A stretch of 64,000 nt of DNA from positions 87,077 through 151,076 of the forward strand of contig DLGP01000071.1 in the NCBI GenBank assembly GCA_002482765.1. The letters run 5' to 3'. The notes beneath the pieces were generated by a model. It made no database searches, had not been told where the DNA came from, and saw only the letters and a list, made by a program, of their open reading frames with translations. Made by a program: the position numbers and the translations under genes. This DNA comes from Alphaproteobacteria bacterium UBA7691 (GTDB lineage: Bacteria > Pseudomonadota > Alphaproteobacteria > Ferrovibrionales > Ferrovibrionaceae). Every line of letters starts with the position of its first letter. Positions within the stretch are counted from its first letter, which is position 1. Below, piece after piece: positions 34,272 through 42,624 of this stretch.

Positions 34272-35039
34272 ATGCCGGCTGCATTGCAATTGCTGGCGCC
34301 GGGCGGCATCGGCGAAATCCGCCCCGGCTGCGATCTGGCAAGTGAAATCCTGACCGCCTGCGCCGGCGATGGCCTGGTGCCGCTGGCTGGCGATATCCTG
34401 ATCGTGGCGCAGAAGATTGTGTCCAAGGCCGAGGGCCGCCTGGTGGCATTGGATGAAGTTGCGCCCTCTGCCGAGGCGCAGGCATTGGCGCGCAAGGCTG
34501 GCAAGGATCCCCGTATCGTTGAACTGATCCTGCGTGAATCGAGCGCTGTGCTGCGCTGTGTGCCGGGTGTGATCATTGTGCGCCATCGCCATGGCACCGT
34601 GCTGGCCAATGCCGGCATCGATCAATCCAATGTGCTGCACCAGGATGGCCGCGAATATGCGCTGCTGTGGCCCAATGATCCCGATGCCGCCGCTGCCGGT
34701 CTGCGCCAGGCGATGCAGGCGCGGCTTGGTTTTGACCTGCCGGTGATTATCAATGACAGCCTGGGCCGGGCCTGGCGCTTCGGCACGGTGGGCGCCGCTA
34801 TCGGCGTCAGCGGGCTGGCTGCTTTGGTGGATATGCGCGGCGAGGATGATCGCCATGGCCGTGTTCTGGTGAGTACCGAAGTGGGGCAGGCGGATGAAAT
34901 TGCGGCAGCCGCTTCGCTGCTGATGGGCCAGGCAGCAGAAGGCCGGCCGGTGGTGTTCCTGCGCGGCTATGCTGGCCGGCGCAATGCAGGCAGCGTCGCC
35001 GATCTGATTCGGCCGCCGGCGAAAGACCTGTTTCCTTGA
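34272..35039 (+). CDS. cofE: F420-0:gamma-glutamate ligase CofE
   Basis: This 255-residue enzyme adds glutamate residues to F420-0 using GTP. Family stretches are LLAPGGIGEIRPGCDLASEI, GDILIVAQKIVSKAEGRLV, VIIVRHRHGTVLANAGIDQSN and FDLPVIINDSLGRAWRFGT. The length is that of stand-alone archaeal CofE. The C-terminal flavin reductase-like domain present in mycobacterial FbiB is absent. With npdG, cofD, cofC and fbiC it completes the core F420 pathway in this window. Confidence 0.95.
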   Translation: MPAALQLLAPGGIGEIRPGCDLASEILTACAGDGLVPLAGDILIVAQKIVSKAEGRLVALDEVAPSAEAQALARKAGKDPRIVELILRESSAVLRCVPGVIIVRHRHGTVLANAGIDQSNVLHQDGREYALLWPNDPDAAAAGLRQAMQARLGFDLPVIINDSLGRAWRFGTVGAAIGVSGLAALVDMRGEDDRHGRVLVSTEVGQADEIAAAASLLMGQAAEGRPVVFLRGYAGRRNAGSVADLIRPPAKDLFP

Positions 35040-35184
35040 TACGGCACAGCCATGCGCGGACGCTGGCTGCACCAATAATTTGCCAAGAAAGTTTTTAAGC
35101 GACGCGATGCGGGCAATTCCGCATTGCGGATGTTCGCTGTTGTGCAACAGGCATGCAACTTCGTCGGCGTGAAGCGATTTGCGC

Positions 35185-35214
35185 TTGACACTCCGGCGCC
35201 ATGACGGTCATTGT
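35185..35214 (+). promoter_or_regulatory. Probable promoter of iclR4-tctCBA, near-leaderless
   Basis: A perfect TTGACA (35185-35190) is followed after 18 bases by CATTGT (35209-35214), a weak -10. It lies 6 bases before the ATG at 35221, again implying a leaderless or near-leaderless transcript. The -35 is strong; the -10 choice is uncertain. Confidence 0.45.
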
Positions 35215-35222
35215 ACCGTCAT
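35201..35222. promoter_or_regulatory. Inverted repeat ATGACGGT-N6-ACCGTCAT over the iclR4 start
   Basis: A perfect 8-bp inverted repeat spans the presumed -10 and the first two bases of the ATG at 35221. It is positioned like the GTTTCATGG repeat at iclR2 (15659-15692), so it is a likely operator distinct from the GTTCC-type site. Confidence 0.5.
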
Positions 35223-36090
35223 GGAAAAGGAACCTAGTTCCGATAATAGGGACGGTAAAAGCAAAAGTCAATCCCTTGACCGGGGGTTGATGGTGCTGGA
35301 AGCCATTGGCGCCGCCGAGACCGATCTTGGTGTTCGTGACCTTGCGCGTATGCTCGGCATCGCCAAGAGCATCGTGCAGCGGCTGCTCAACACGCTGTAT
35401 GAGCGTGGATTTGTTGAGCAGGAACCGGTGTCGCGCAAATACCGCATCGGCGCCCGGGCGTTTGAGATCGGCAGCGGTTTCACCCGCAGCGGCAGCCTGG
35501 CACAAATTGCCACGCCCGAGCTGGAATTGCTGACCAAGCAGCATCAGCTCAATTCCTATCTCGGTATCCTGCGCGATAATACCGCACTCTATCTGGCCAC
35601 CTTGCAGAGCAGTGGCCCGATTGCGATCCAGGTATCGCCGGGGGATCGTATCCCGCTGCACACCACGGCGCTGGGCAAGGCTTTGCTGTTCGATATGAGC
35701 GATGCGGAAATCCGTGCGTTGCTGGAAGGCACGCAGATGGAACGGCGCACCGCCAAGTCAAAACTCGGCATCGCCGCCTTGATCAAGGAAGTGCGGCAGG
35801 CCAAGGCGCTCGGCTTCACAATTTCAGAAGGCGAAAACATCGTCGGCATTTATTCCATCGGGGCGCCGGTTTATGACGCCACCGGCCATATTATTGCTGC
35901 GATCAGCGGCGCCCTGCCGGTTGATCTGGTCGGCCGTGGCAACCTGGATCACCTCAGCCGTGCCGTCGTGGCCACGGCAGCACGTATTTCGCAGCGCCTG
36001 GGCGCGCCGCGCCGCCTGGCCGCTGTTGCCACCGGCGGCACACTCATCACCCGTAAATCCACGCCAACCATTCGAAGCAAGGGGAACTAG
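35221..36090 (+). CDS. IclR-family regulator (fourth in window)
   Basis: This 289-residue regulator has a winged helix-turn-helix through LGVRDLARMLGIAKSIVQRL and a ligand domain with PLHTTALGKALLFDMSDAEI and GAPVYDATGHIIAAISGALP. It is most similar to the IclR at 15686. The start is chosen at 35221 from the promoter position. It is followed 1 base later by the tctCBA genes and the molybdenum hydroxylase genes, which it probably regulates. A GTTCC-N7-GGGAC site lies in codons 6-11. Confidence 0.9.
   Translation: MEKEPSSDNRDGKSKSQSLDRGLMVLEAIGAAETDLGVRDLARMLGIAKSIVQRLLNTLYERGFVEQEPVSRKYRIGARAFEIGSGFTRSGSLAQIATPELELLTKQHQLNSYLGILRDNTALYLATLQSSGPIAIQVSPGDRIPLHTTALGKALLFDMSDAEIRALLEGTQMERRTAKSKLGIAALIKEVRQAKALGFTISEGENIVGIYSIGAPVYDATGHIIAAISGALPVDLVGRGNLDHLSRAVVATAARISQRLGAPRRLAAVATGGTLITRKSTPTIRSKGN
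35237..35253. promoter_or_regulatory. IclR-type operator GTTCC-N7-GGGAC inside the iclR4 5' coding region
   Basis: GTTCCGATAATAGGGAC has one mismatch to the perfect palindrome and shares the GTTCCGATAATAGG core with the iclR3 site. It lies 16 bases after the A of the ATG, the same distance as in iclR2. Confidence 0.65.
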
Positions 36091-36091
36091 A

Positions 36092-37051
36092 ATGACTGCC
36101 AGCACAGCCAATTGGGTTTTTGCCGCCGTTGCGGCCGTTTCCATCATCACCGCCGCCGGTGCGGCGCGGGCCGAATTTCCCGAACGTCCGATCTCGCTGA
36201 TCATCCCCTGGGATGCCGGCGGCAGCACTGACCAGACCGCGCGTGTGCTGGCCAAGGCGGCCGAGAAGGCGCTTGGCCAGCCGGTAGTGCCGGTGAACAA
36301 GCCGGGCGCCGCCACCGTGCTCGGCATGACCGAACTGGCCGCCGCCAAGCCGGATGGCTACACCATCGGTGTGTTGTCGAGCAGTTCATACCTGATCCCG
36401 CTGGCCGGCCGCCAAGTGCAGTATGATCCGGAAAAGAGCTTCAGCTATATCAGCTATTACGGCGACAACCTGATCGGCGTGGCGGTGCCGGCCAATGCGC
36501 CGTGGAAGACGCTGAAGGATCTGGTCGAGGACGGCAAGAAGAATCCCGGCAAGCTGAAATTCGGCACTGGCGGTGTCGGCACCACGCAGCATCTCACCAT
36601 TGAGGGCCTGATGGTGGATACCGGCGCCAAGTTCATCCATATCCCGCAGAAGGGTTCGGCCGGCTCGGTGCCGGCTTTGCTCGGCCAGCATGTTGATTTC
36701 ATCTCGGAAACTTCGGTCTGGGCGCCGTTCGTTGATCAAAAGGAATTGCGCGCCCTGTCGGTGACCACGCCGGCGCGGTCGCCGCGTTTCCCCGATGTGC
36801 CGACCATGCAGGAGATGGGCTACAAGTCGCTGCGTTCGGTGCAGGCGATCATTGCCCCGGCCGGCATGCCCGAGCCGGTGCGGGCCAAGCTTGAAGTGGC
36901 TTTCCGTGGCGCGCTGAAGGACCAGGCCTTCATCGACACGATGAACCGCCTTGCCATGGTGATCGTTGATATGCCGGGCGCCGAGAGCAAGGCCCTGGTG
37001 GATGGTGAAATTGCCCGCGCCCGCACGCTGCTGGCGCAGATCAAGCAGTAA
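36092..37051 (+). CDS. tctC: Tripartite tricarboxylate transporter substrate-binding protein (TctC/Bug family)
   Basis: This 319-residue periplasmic binding protein has a signal peptide (MTASTANWVFAAVAAVSIIT, cleavage after AARA near residue 27). The mature part starts EFPERPISLIIPWDAGGSTDQTAR, which is diagnostic for the Bug/TctC family. AAGGGGA precedes the ATG, and the gene starts 1 base after the iclR4 stop. Bug proteins bind carboxylates and many other small organics, so the ligand is open. Confidence 0.93.
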   Translation: MTASTANWVFAAVAAVSIITAAGAARAEFPERPISLIIPWDAGGSTDQTARVLAKAAEKALGQPVVPVNKPGAATVLGMTELAAAKPDGYTIGVLSSSSYLIPLAGRQVQYDPEKSFSYISYYGDNLIGVAVPANAPWKTLKDLVEDGKKNPGKLKFGTGGVGTTQHLTIEGLMVDTGAKFIHIPQKGSAGSVPALLGQHVDFISETSVWAPFVDQKELRALSVTTPARSPRFPDVPTMQEMGYKSLRSVQAIIAPAGMPEPVRAKLEVAFRGALKDQAFIDTMNRLAMVIVDMPGAESKALVDGEIARARTLLAQIKQ

Positions 37052-37063
37052 GGCCATCCGGTG

Positions 37064-37501
37064 ATGCTGGCGAGCCTGTCGCCCCTTCGCCTTTCGGCGC
37101 TCGGCATGATTATTCTTGCCGTGGCTTTTGGCCTGGGCTCGCTCAAGCTCGGATTCTGGGAGCATGGTATCCCAGGGTCCGGGCTGCTGCCGGCAATCGC
37201 CAGCGGCGCCTTGCTGCTGGTGGGCGGCCTGCTGCTGGTGCAATCGTTGCGCCAGTCGCCAGGCGACGGTTTCCGCATCGAGCCGGTTGCCGCTTTGCTG
37301 TTGCTGGCTGTCTATGTAGCCAGCCTGCCTTATGCCGGTTTTGTGCTGCCCAATCTGTTGCTGTTATTCGCCTGGGTGCGGTTTTTCCAGCATCGCAGCC
37401 TGCTGGCAGCCGCCTTGGTGAGTATTTTGGTCACCGGCTGCGGACTCTTGCTGTTCAACGTTCTGCTCGACGCCCCAATCCAGGCCTGGCCCAATGTTTG
37501 A
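37064..37501 (+). CDS. tctB: Tripartite tricarboxylate transporter small membrane subunit (TctB)
   Basis: This protein of 145 residues has four hydrophobic segments, including LGMIILAVAFGLGSLKLGFW, LLPAIASGALLLVGGLLLVQ and a final LVTGCGLLLFNVLLDAPI, as expected for TctB. A GTG at 37061 is one codon upstream and in frame. Its end overlaps the start of tctA by 8 bases. It works with TctA and TctC as a cation-driven importer. Confidence 0.88.
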   Translation: MLASLSPLRLSALGMIILAVAFGLGSLKLGFWEHGIPGSGLLPAIASGALLLVGGLLLVQSLRQSPGDGFRIEPVAALLLLAVYVASLPYAGFVLPNLLLLFAWVRFFQHRSLLAAALVSILVTGCGLLLFNVLLDAPIQAWPNV

Positions 37502-39014
37502 AGCGTTACAATTACTGGGGCATGGCTTTTCACTGGCGATCCAGCCGGAGAATCTGCTTTATGCCCTGATCGGATCGTTGCTCGGCACCCTGGTGGGCGT
37601 GCTGCCGGGCCTTGGGCCGGTTACCACCATCGCGGTGCTGTTGCCGATCACCTATCAGGTCGGCTCGCCGCTGGGTGCATTGATCATGCTGGCGGCGATC
37701 TATTACGGCGCCATGTATGGTGGCAGCACCACATCGATCCTGCTGAAAGTGCCGGGCGAGGCGGCGTCGGTCATCACCTGCCTGGATGGCTACGAGATGG
37801 CCAAACGTGGCCGCGCCGGCCCGGCACTAGCCATTGCCGCCATCGGCTCGTTTGTTGCCGGCACTGTGGCGGTGGTTGGCCTGTCGTTGATCGGGCCGCT
37901 CTTTGCCCGCTATGCCCTCAGTTTTGGCCCGCCGGAATATTTTGCCCTGGCGCTGTTTGGCCTGATCCTGGCCAGCACGTTGTCGGGCGGCCCGCCTTTG
38001 CATGGCCTCTGCATGGTGTTCATCGGCATCCTGCTGGGCCTGGTTGGCCTTGATACCATGACCGGCGATGCTCGCTTCAGTTTCGGGATTCTAGATCTGA
38101 CCAACGGCATCGGCATTGTGCCGCTGATGATGGGCATCTTCGGCCTTGGCGAGATTCTGCACAATATGGAACAGCGCGGCGGCGCCAAGCTGATCACCGA
38201 CAAGATCGGCCGCATCATGCCGTCGCGCCAGGATTGGAAAGATTCGGCCGGCCCGATCGGGCGTGGTTCGGTGCTCGGCTTTCTGCTCGGCCTGATTCCC
38301 GGTGGCGGCGCCATCCTGGCGGCGTTGATCAGCTACACGGTGGAAAAGACGCTGTCAAAGAAGCCGGAGGAATTCGGCAAAGGCGCCATTGCCGGTGTTG
38401 CCGGCCCGGAATCAGCCAATAATGCGGCCGCTTCCGCCGCTTTTATTCCGCTGCTCACGCTTGGCATTCCGGGCAATGCGGTCACGGCCGTTCTGCTCGC
38501 CGCCCTGCTGATCCAGAATATCGAACCCGGCCCGCTTATGCTGGTGAAACATGCCGATGTGTTCTGGGGTGTGATCGCCTCGATGTATGTCGGCAATGTC
38601 ATGCTGCTGATCCTCAACCTGCCGCTGGTTGGTTTGTGGGTGCAGTTGTTGCGGGTGCCAAGCTGGGTGTTGAACGCGGTGGTGCTGACCATCGCCATCC
38701 TGGGTGCCTACAGCCTGCGCAATGCCTGGTTCGATGTGGGTGTGCTGGTTGCCGGTGGCGCCATCGGCTATGTCTTCCGCAAGGCCAATCTGGAAGCCAG
38801 CCCGTTGATCATGGCCTTCATCCTGGCCGATCTGCTGGATACCTCGCTGCGCCAGGCCCTGCTGATGGGTGATGGCAGCCCGCTGATCCTGATCAGCCGG
38901 CCAATGTCGGCGGTGATCCTGGTGCTTGGCCTTGGTATCCTGGTGCTGCAATTGCTGACCTGGCGGCGCAGTGCGCGCGCGCTGGGTTTGCAGCAGGAGG
39001 ATGGCACAACATGA
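37494..39014 (+). CDS. tctA: Tripartite tricarboxylate transporter large membrane subunit (TctA)
   Basis: This 506-residue polytopic membrane protein contains the TctA signature [20 protein letters not shown] near residue 30 and the repeat-like [20 protein letters not shown] in the second half, plus [20 protein letters not shown]. The length is normal. It overlaps both tctB and the next gene (4 bases with the molybdenum hydroxylase large subunit), so transport and oxidation are translationally linked. Confidence 0.95.
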   Translation: MFEALQLLGHGFSLAIQPENLLYALIGSLLGTLVGVLPGLGPVTTIAVLLPITYQVGSPLGALIMLAAIYYGAMYGGSTTSILLKVPGEAASVITCLDGYEMAKRGRAGPALAIAAIGSFVAGTVAVVGLSLIGPLFARYALSFGPPEYFALALFGLILASTLSGGPPLHGLCMVFIGILLGLVGLDTMTGDARFSFGILDLTNGIGIVPLMMGIFGLGEILHNMEQRGGAKLITDKIGRIMPSRQDWKDSAGPIGRGSVLGFLLGLIPGGGAILAALISYTVEKTLSKKPEEFGKGAIAGVAGPESANNAAASAAFIPLLTLGIPGNAVTAVLLAALLIQNIEPGPLMLVKHADVFWGVIASMYVGNVMLLILNLPLVGLWVQLLRVPSWVLNAVVLTIAILGAYSLRNAWFDVGVLVAGGAIGYVFRKANLEASPLIMAFILADLLDTSLRQALLMGDGSPLILISRPMSAVILVLGLGILVLQLLTWRRSARALGLQQEDGTT

Positions 39015-41302
39015 GCCGATCCCCCGATACAGCGGCAACGCCGCGCCGTGATGCGCTGGAGAAGGTCAGCGGCCAGGCCGAATTCATCTCCGATGTCAGT
39101 GTGCCGGGCATGCTGCATGCCCGCCTGTTGCGCAGCAGCATGCCGCATGCGCTGATCCGTGGCATCGATTGCGCGGCGGCGCGGGCCATGCCGGGTGTGG
39201 TGGCGGTGCTGACCGGGGCGGATTTCGCCACGCTGAATCATCATTGGGGCCTGTTCCTGCGGGATCGCCCGCTGATCGCCGTGGATCGGGTGCGCTATGT
39301 CGGCGAACCAGTGGTGGCGGTGATCGCCGAGGATGAATACAGCGCCGAGGAGGCGCTGGAGGCGATTATTGTTGATTATGAAGAATTGCCTTACGTCACT
39401 GATGCCGAGGCGGCGCTGCTGCCGGATGCGCCGCTGCTGCATCCACAGCACGAGACGCTGAAAGATTTTTATTTCAAGGGCGAGGCCAAGCCGCTGGCCG
39501 GCAGCAATGCCTTCCAGAATTTTGCCTATGAGCATGGCGATGTGGATGCAGCCTTTGCCGCTGCCGACCATGTTTATGAAGACAGCTTTGATTTCCCGAT
39601 GGTGTTCCATTATGCCATGGAACCGCATTGCGCCATCGCCGATTACGATCCGCGCCATGGCTTCACATTGTGGAGCTGCGGCCAATCGCCCAGCGCCGTG
39701 CAGAAGGTGTTGAACGGCATATTCGGCACACCGCTGAGCAAGATCCGGGTCATTGTGCCTTATGTCGGCGGTGGTTTTGGCGGCAAGGCTTCGGTGAAGC
39801 TCGATCCGCTGGTGGCTGGCATGGCCTGGAAGCTGCAACGCCCGGTGCGGCTCTGTCTGTCGATTTCGGAATCGATGCTGACCTGCCGCCGGTTGAATGC
39901 CAAGGTGACCTTGCGCACCGCCGTGCGGCGCGATGGCATTCTGCTGGCCAAGGCGGTGCGGGTGCTGATGAATGGCGGCGCCTATGCCGATACCGGCCCG
40001 GCCGTGGCGATCAAGGCCGCCAACCGCGCCATCGGCCCGTATCGTTTTGGCGCGCTGCGTCTGGAAGCCCAGGCGGTTTATACCAACACGGTGCCGGGCG
40101 CCGCCTTCCGTTCCATCGGCGGGCCGCAGGCGGTGTGGGCCACTGAATCGCAGATGGATCGCATCGCCGCCGATCTGGGCCTGGATGCGCTGGATTTCCG
40201 CTATCGCAATCTGCTGGCGCGTGGCGAATATGTGCGCCCTGATCTGCGCCCGATTGATGTGGATATGGCCGAAGCTCTGGGCCAGGTGTCGCAAAGCCTG
40301 GGGCCGATGCTGCAACCGGCAGAGGCCGCTGGTCGCAAGCGGGCGCGCGGCGTGGCGGTGGCGGCCAGCGATCCCGGCATCCTGCCGCTGGCTTCGGCTT
40401 TGCTGCGTATCCAGATCGATGGCTCGGTGATCGTTTATGCCAACAGCGTCGAGATCGGCCAGGGTGTGCGCCAGGTGCTGGCGCAACTGGCCGCCGAGGC
40501 GCTGAACCAGCCGCTGGATGCTGTCACGGTGGCAACACCGGATACACTGGCAGCGCCGTTTGATTGGGGCACCGGCGCCAGCCGCTCCACCGTGGTGATG
40601 GGGCTGGCAGTGCAGGCCGCAGCGGCCGATGCTGCCGCCAAGCTGCTGGATTATGCCGCCCTGGCGCTGGAAACGGCGGTGGAAAATCTGCGCTTGGTGC
40701 CAGGCGGTGTGTGCCGTGCGGCTGGCGATGGCACGGTATTTTCCATCCGCACCATCCTGCACAAGGCTTTTGGCGTTGATAGCGGCGATATCACCGGCCT
40801 GGGCAGCATCACGCCGCAATCCAAGGGCGGCAGTCTGGTGCAGGCGCCGCTCTTCTGGGAAACCGCTGCTGCCGGCTGCGAGATTGAGTTGGACGAAGAT
40901 ACCGGCGCCATTGCCGTGAAGCGTTATGTCAGTGTCGCCGATATCGGCAAGGCGATCAATCGCGTGGCCGCCGAGGGCCAGGATGAAGGCGCGGTGATGC
41001 AGGGCCTGGGCCATGGCCTGTGCGAGGCGCTGCATTACGAAGATGGCCAGCCGGTGAATGCCAGCCTGATCGATTACAAGGTGCCGGATATCGAGGATGT
41101 ACCGGAGGAATTCCACACCATCCTGATCGAAAGCGGCACCGGGCCTGGCCCGGGCGGGGCACGCGGCATGGGTGAGGGCGCGATTTTGCCGGCCGCACCG
41201 GCCATCGCCAACGCGCTGGCCAAGGGCTGGGGCATCCGCGTCACCAGCCTGCCGCTGACGCCGGAAAAAGTCTGGGCTGCCTTGCAGCAGAAGAAGGGCT
41301 GA
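39011..41302 (+). CDS. Xanthine dehydrogenase-family molybdopterin-binding large subunit
   Basis: This 763-residue molybdenum hydroxylase large subunit has an N-terminal Ald_Xan_dh domain (EKVSGQAEFISDVSVPGMLH) and the cofactor-binding domain with VGGGFGGKASVKLDPL. The active-site-side loop reads PGAAFRSIGGPQAVW, and GPGGARGMGEGAILPA near the C-terminus holds the probable catalytic glutamate (GEG). The loop lacks the AYxCSFR motif of true CO dehydrogenase, so hydroxylation of an organic ring or aldehyde is more likely. It is followed by the CoxG-like, FAD and Fe-S genes in one operon. Confidence 0.93.
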   Translation: MSRSPDTAATPRRDALEKVSGQAEFISDVSVPGMLHARLLRSSMPHALIRGIDCAAARAMPGVVAVLTGADFATLNHHWGLFLRDRPLIAVDRVRYVGEPVVAVIAEDEYSAEEALEAIIVDYEELPYVTDAEAALLPDAPLLHPQHETLKDFYFKGEAKPLAGSNAFQNFAYEHGDVDAAFAAADHVYEDSFDFPMVFHYAMEPHCAIADYDPRHGFTLWSCGQSPSAVQKVLNGIFGTPLSKIRVIVPYVGGGFGGKASVKLDPLVAGMAWKLQRPVRLCLSISESMLTCRRLNAKVTLRTAVRRDGILLAKAVRVLMNGGAYADTGPAVAIKAANRAIGPYRFGALRLEAQAVYTNTVPGAAFRSIGGPQAVWATESQMDRIAADLGLDALDFRYRNLLARGEYVRPDLRPIDVDMAEALGQVSQSLGPMLQPAEAAGRKRARGVAVAASDPGILPLASALLRIQIDGSVIVYANSVEIGQGVRQVLAQLAAEALNQPLDAVTVATPDTLAAPFDWGTGASRSTVVMGLAVQAAAADAAAKLLDYAALALETAVENLRLVPGGVCRAAGDGTVFSIRTILHKAFGVDSGDITGLGSITPQSKGGSLVQAPLFWETAAAGCEIELDEDTGAIAVKRYVSVADIGKAINRVAAEGQDEGAVMQGLGHGLCEALHYEDGQPVNASLIDYKVPDIEDVPEEFHTILIESGTGPGPGGARGMGEGAILPAAPAIANALAKGWGIRVTSLPLTPEKVWAALQQKKG

Positions 41303-41308
41303 AGCGCC

Positions 41309-41749
41309 ATGGATTTTGTCATGACCATGGAGCTGCCGCGCCGGCCGGAAGATGTGTGGCCCTTGCTGCTGGATTTCCAGCGTATTGCGGCGTGCATTCC
41401 AGGCTGCGAGCAGGTGGAGGAATTGGCACCGCTGGCGCATTACAAGGCGGTGATGAAGCAGAAGATCGGCCCCTTCAAGCTGGAAGTGCCGGCCGAAATT
41501 CATGTGGACGAAATGCTGGCGCCCAGCCATGTGCTGGCGCGGGCCACCGGGCGCGACAAATTCACCGGCACCAGCTTCACCGTTAAACTCGGGGTTTATC
41601 TGCGGCCCGAACCGGCAGTGTTGGAAGTGCAGGCCGAGTTGAGCGTGGCCGGCCGGCTTGCCTCGTTGGGCTATGGCACCATCCGCAAGAAGGCGGAGGA
41701 GAATTTCACCCTGTTCAGTCAGCGTTTGCAGCAGGAGGTAGCCACCTGA
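41309..41749 (+). CDS. CoxG-like SRPBCC family protein
   Basis: This 146-residue protein of the carbon monoxide dehydrogenase subunit G group begins MDFVMTMELPRRPEDVWPLL and continues RIAACIPGCEQVEELAPLAHYKA, a typical SRPBCC pattern. Such proteins accompany molybdenum hydroxylases; CoxG of carboxydotrophs recruits the enzyme to the membrane. It lies between the large and FAD subunit genes, whose start it overlaps by one base. No C-terminal membrane anchor is visible. Confidence 0.86.
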   Translation: MDFVMTMELPRRPEDVWPLLLDFQRIAACIPGCEQVEELAPLAHYKAVMKQKIGPFKLEVPAEIHVDEMLAPSHVLARATGRDKFTGTSFTVKLGVYLRPEPAVLEVQAELSVAGRLASLGYGTIRKKAEENFTLFSQRLQQEVAT

Positions 41750-42624
41750 TGCTGCTCAAGCGCTTCGATCTGCACCGCCCGGCCACGTTGCCCGCCTTGT
41801 TTGAATTGATCGACAGGTTTGGCGAGGATGCGGCGGTTTATGCCGGCGGCACTGAATTGCTGATCGCGCTCAAAGCCCGCGTGCTGCATTACCCACATCT
41901 GATCGATCTCAAGGCCATATCCAGCCTGGGCGCCATCGCGCTGGAGGATGATCACCTGGTGATCGGCGCCCTGGCGACACATCACCGTATCGCCACCGAC
42001 AAACTGGTGCAGCGTGTGTTGCCGGCCTATGCCGAATTGAGCAACAACATTGCCAATATCCGCGTGCGCTGCGCCGGCACTTTGGGCGGCAATCTATGTT
42101 TTGCCGAGCCGCATGCTGATCCGCCCGCCTTGCTGGCGGCGCTGGGCGCCAAGCTGCGGCTGCAAAGCCTGGCTGGCAACCGCGAGGTGGCGATGGCCGA
42201 TTTTATCCATGGCGATTTCGAGACGGATCGCCAGCCCGGCGAAATCCTCAGCCATATTCTGCTGCCATTGCCACAGGCCAACCAGCGCGCCGCCTATCGC
42301 TCTTATGGTGCCGGCGAGCGCCCGGTGGCCGGTGGCGCGGCGGCAGTGGAACTGGAGCATGGCATCTGCCGTTCGGCCGCATTGTGGATCGGTGCTGTGG
42401 CCGGCCGGCCGCTGCCGTTGCCAGAAACGGCAGCCGCCCTGATTGGCCTGCGGCAAAGTGAGCTATTGCCGGCTCTGGAAACCACGCTGACGGCGGAAAT
42501 CGGCGCCATCGATATTTTCGACGATGCCCATGGCAGCGCCGATTACAAACGCCATCTGGCCGCCACCATGCTGCGCCGCGCCCTGGCCGCCGCCCTGACC
42601 CAGCCGGAGGCAAATCATGCATGA
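41749..42624 (+). CDS. Molybdenum hydroxylase FAD-binding middle subunit
   Basis: This 291-residue subunit shows the FAD-binding loops YAGGTELLIALKARVL (near residue 36) and IRVRCAGTLGGNLCFAEPHAD (near 105), as in CoxM/XdhA-type flavoproteins, with a CO dehydrogenase flavoprotein-like C-terminal domain. It passes electrons from the 2Fe-2S clusters to the final acceptor. It overlaps the CoxG-like gene by one base and the 2Fe-2S gene by 8 bases. Confidence 0.93.
   Translation: MLLKRFDLHRPATLPALFELIDRFGEDAAVYAGGTELLIALKARVLHYPHLIDLKAISSLGAIALEDDHLVIGALATHHRIATDKLVQRVLPAYAELSNNIANIRVRCAGTLGGNLCFAEPHADPPALLAALGAKLRLQSLAGNREVAMADFIHGDFETDRQPGEILSHILLPLPQANQRAAYRSYGAGERPVAGGAAAVELEHGICRSAALWIGAVAGRPLPLPETAAALIGLRQSELLPALETTLTAEIGAIDIFDDAHGSADYKRHLAATMLRRALAAALTQPEANHA

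Noticed and set aside
38768..41530. A very long minus-strand open frame (920 codons) opposite tctA and the Mo hydroxylase large subunit
   Set aside because: Its translation is low-complexity (rich in H, Q, R, G), has no domain motif, and lies exactly antisense to well-recognised genes. Codon bias in GC-rich DNA keeps the opposite frame open.
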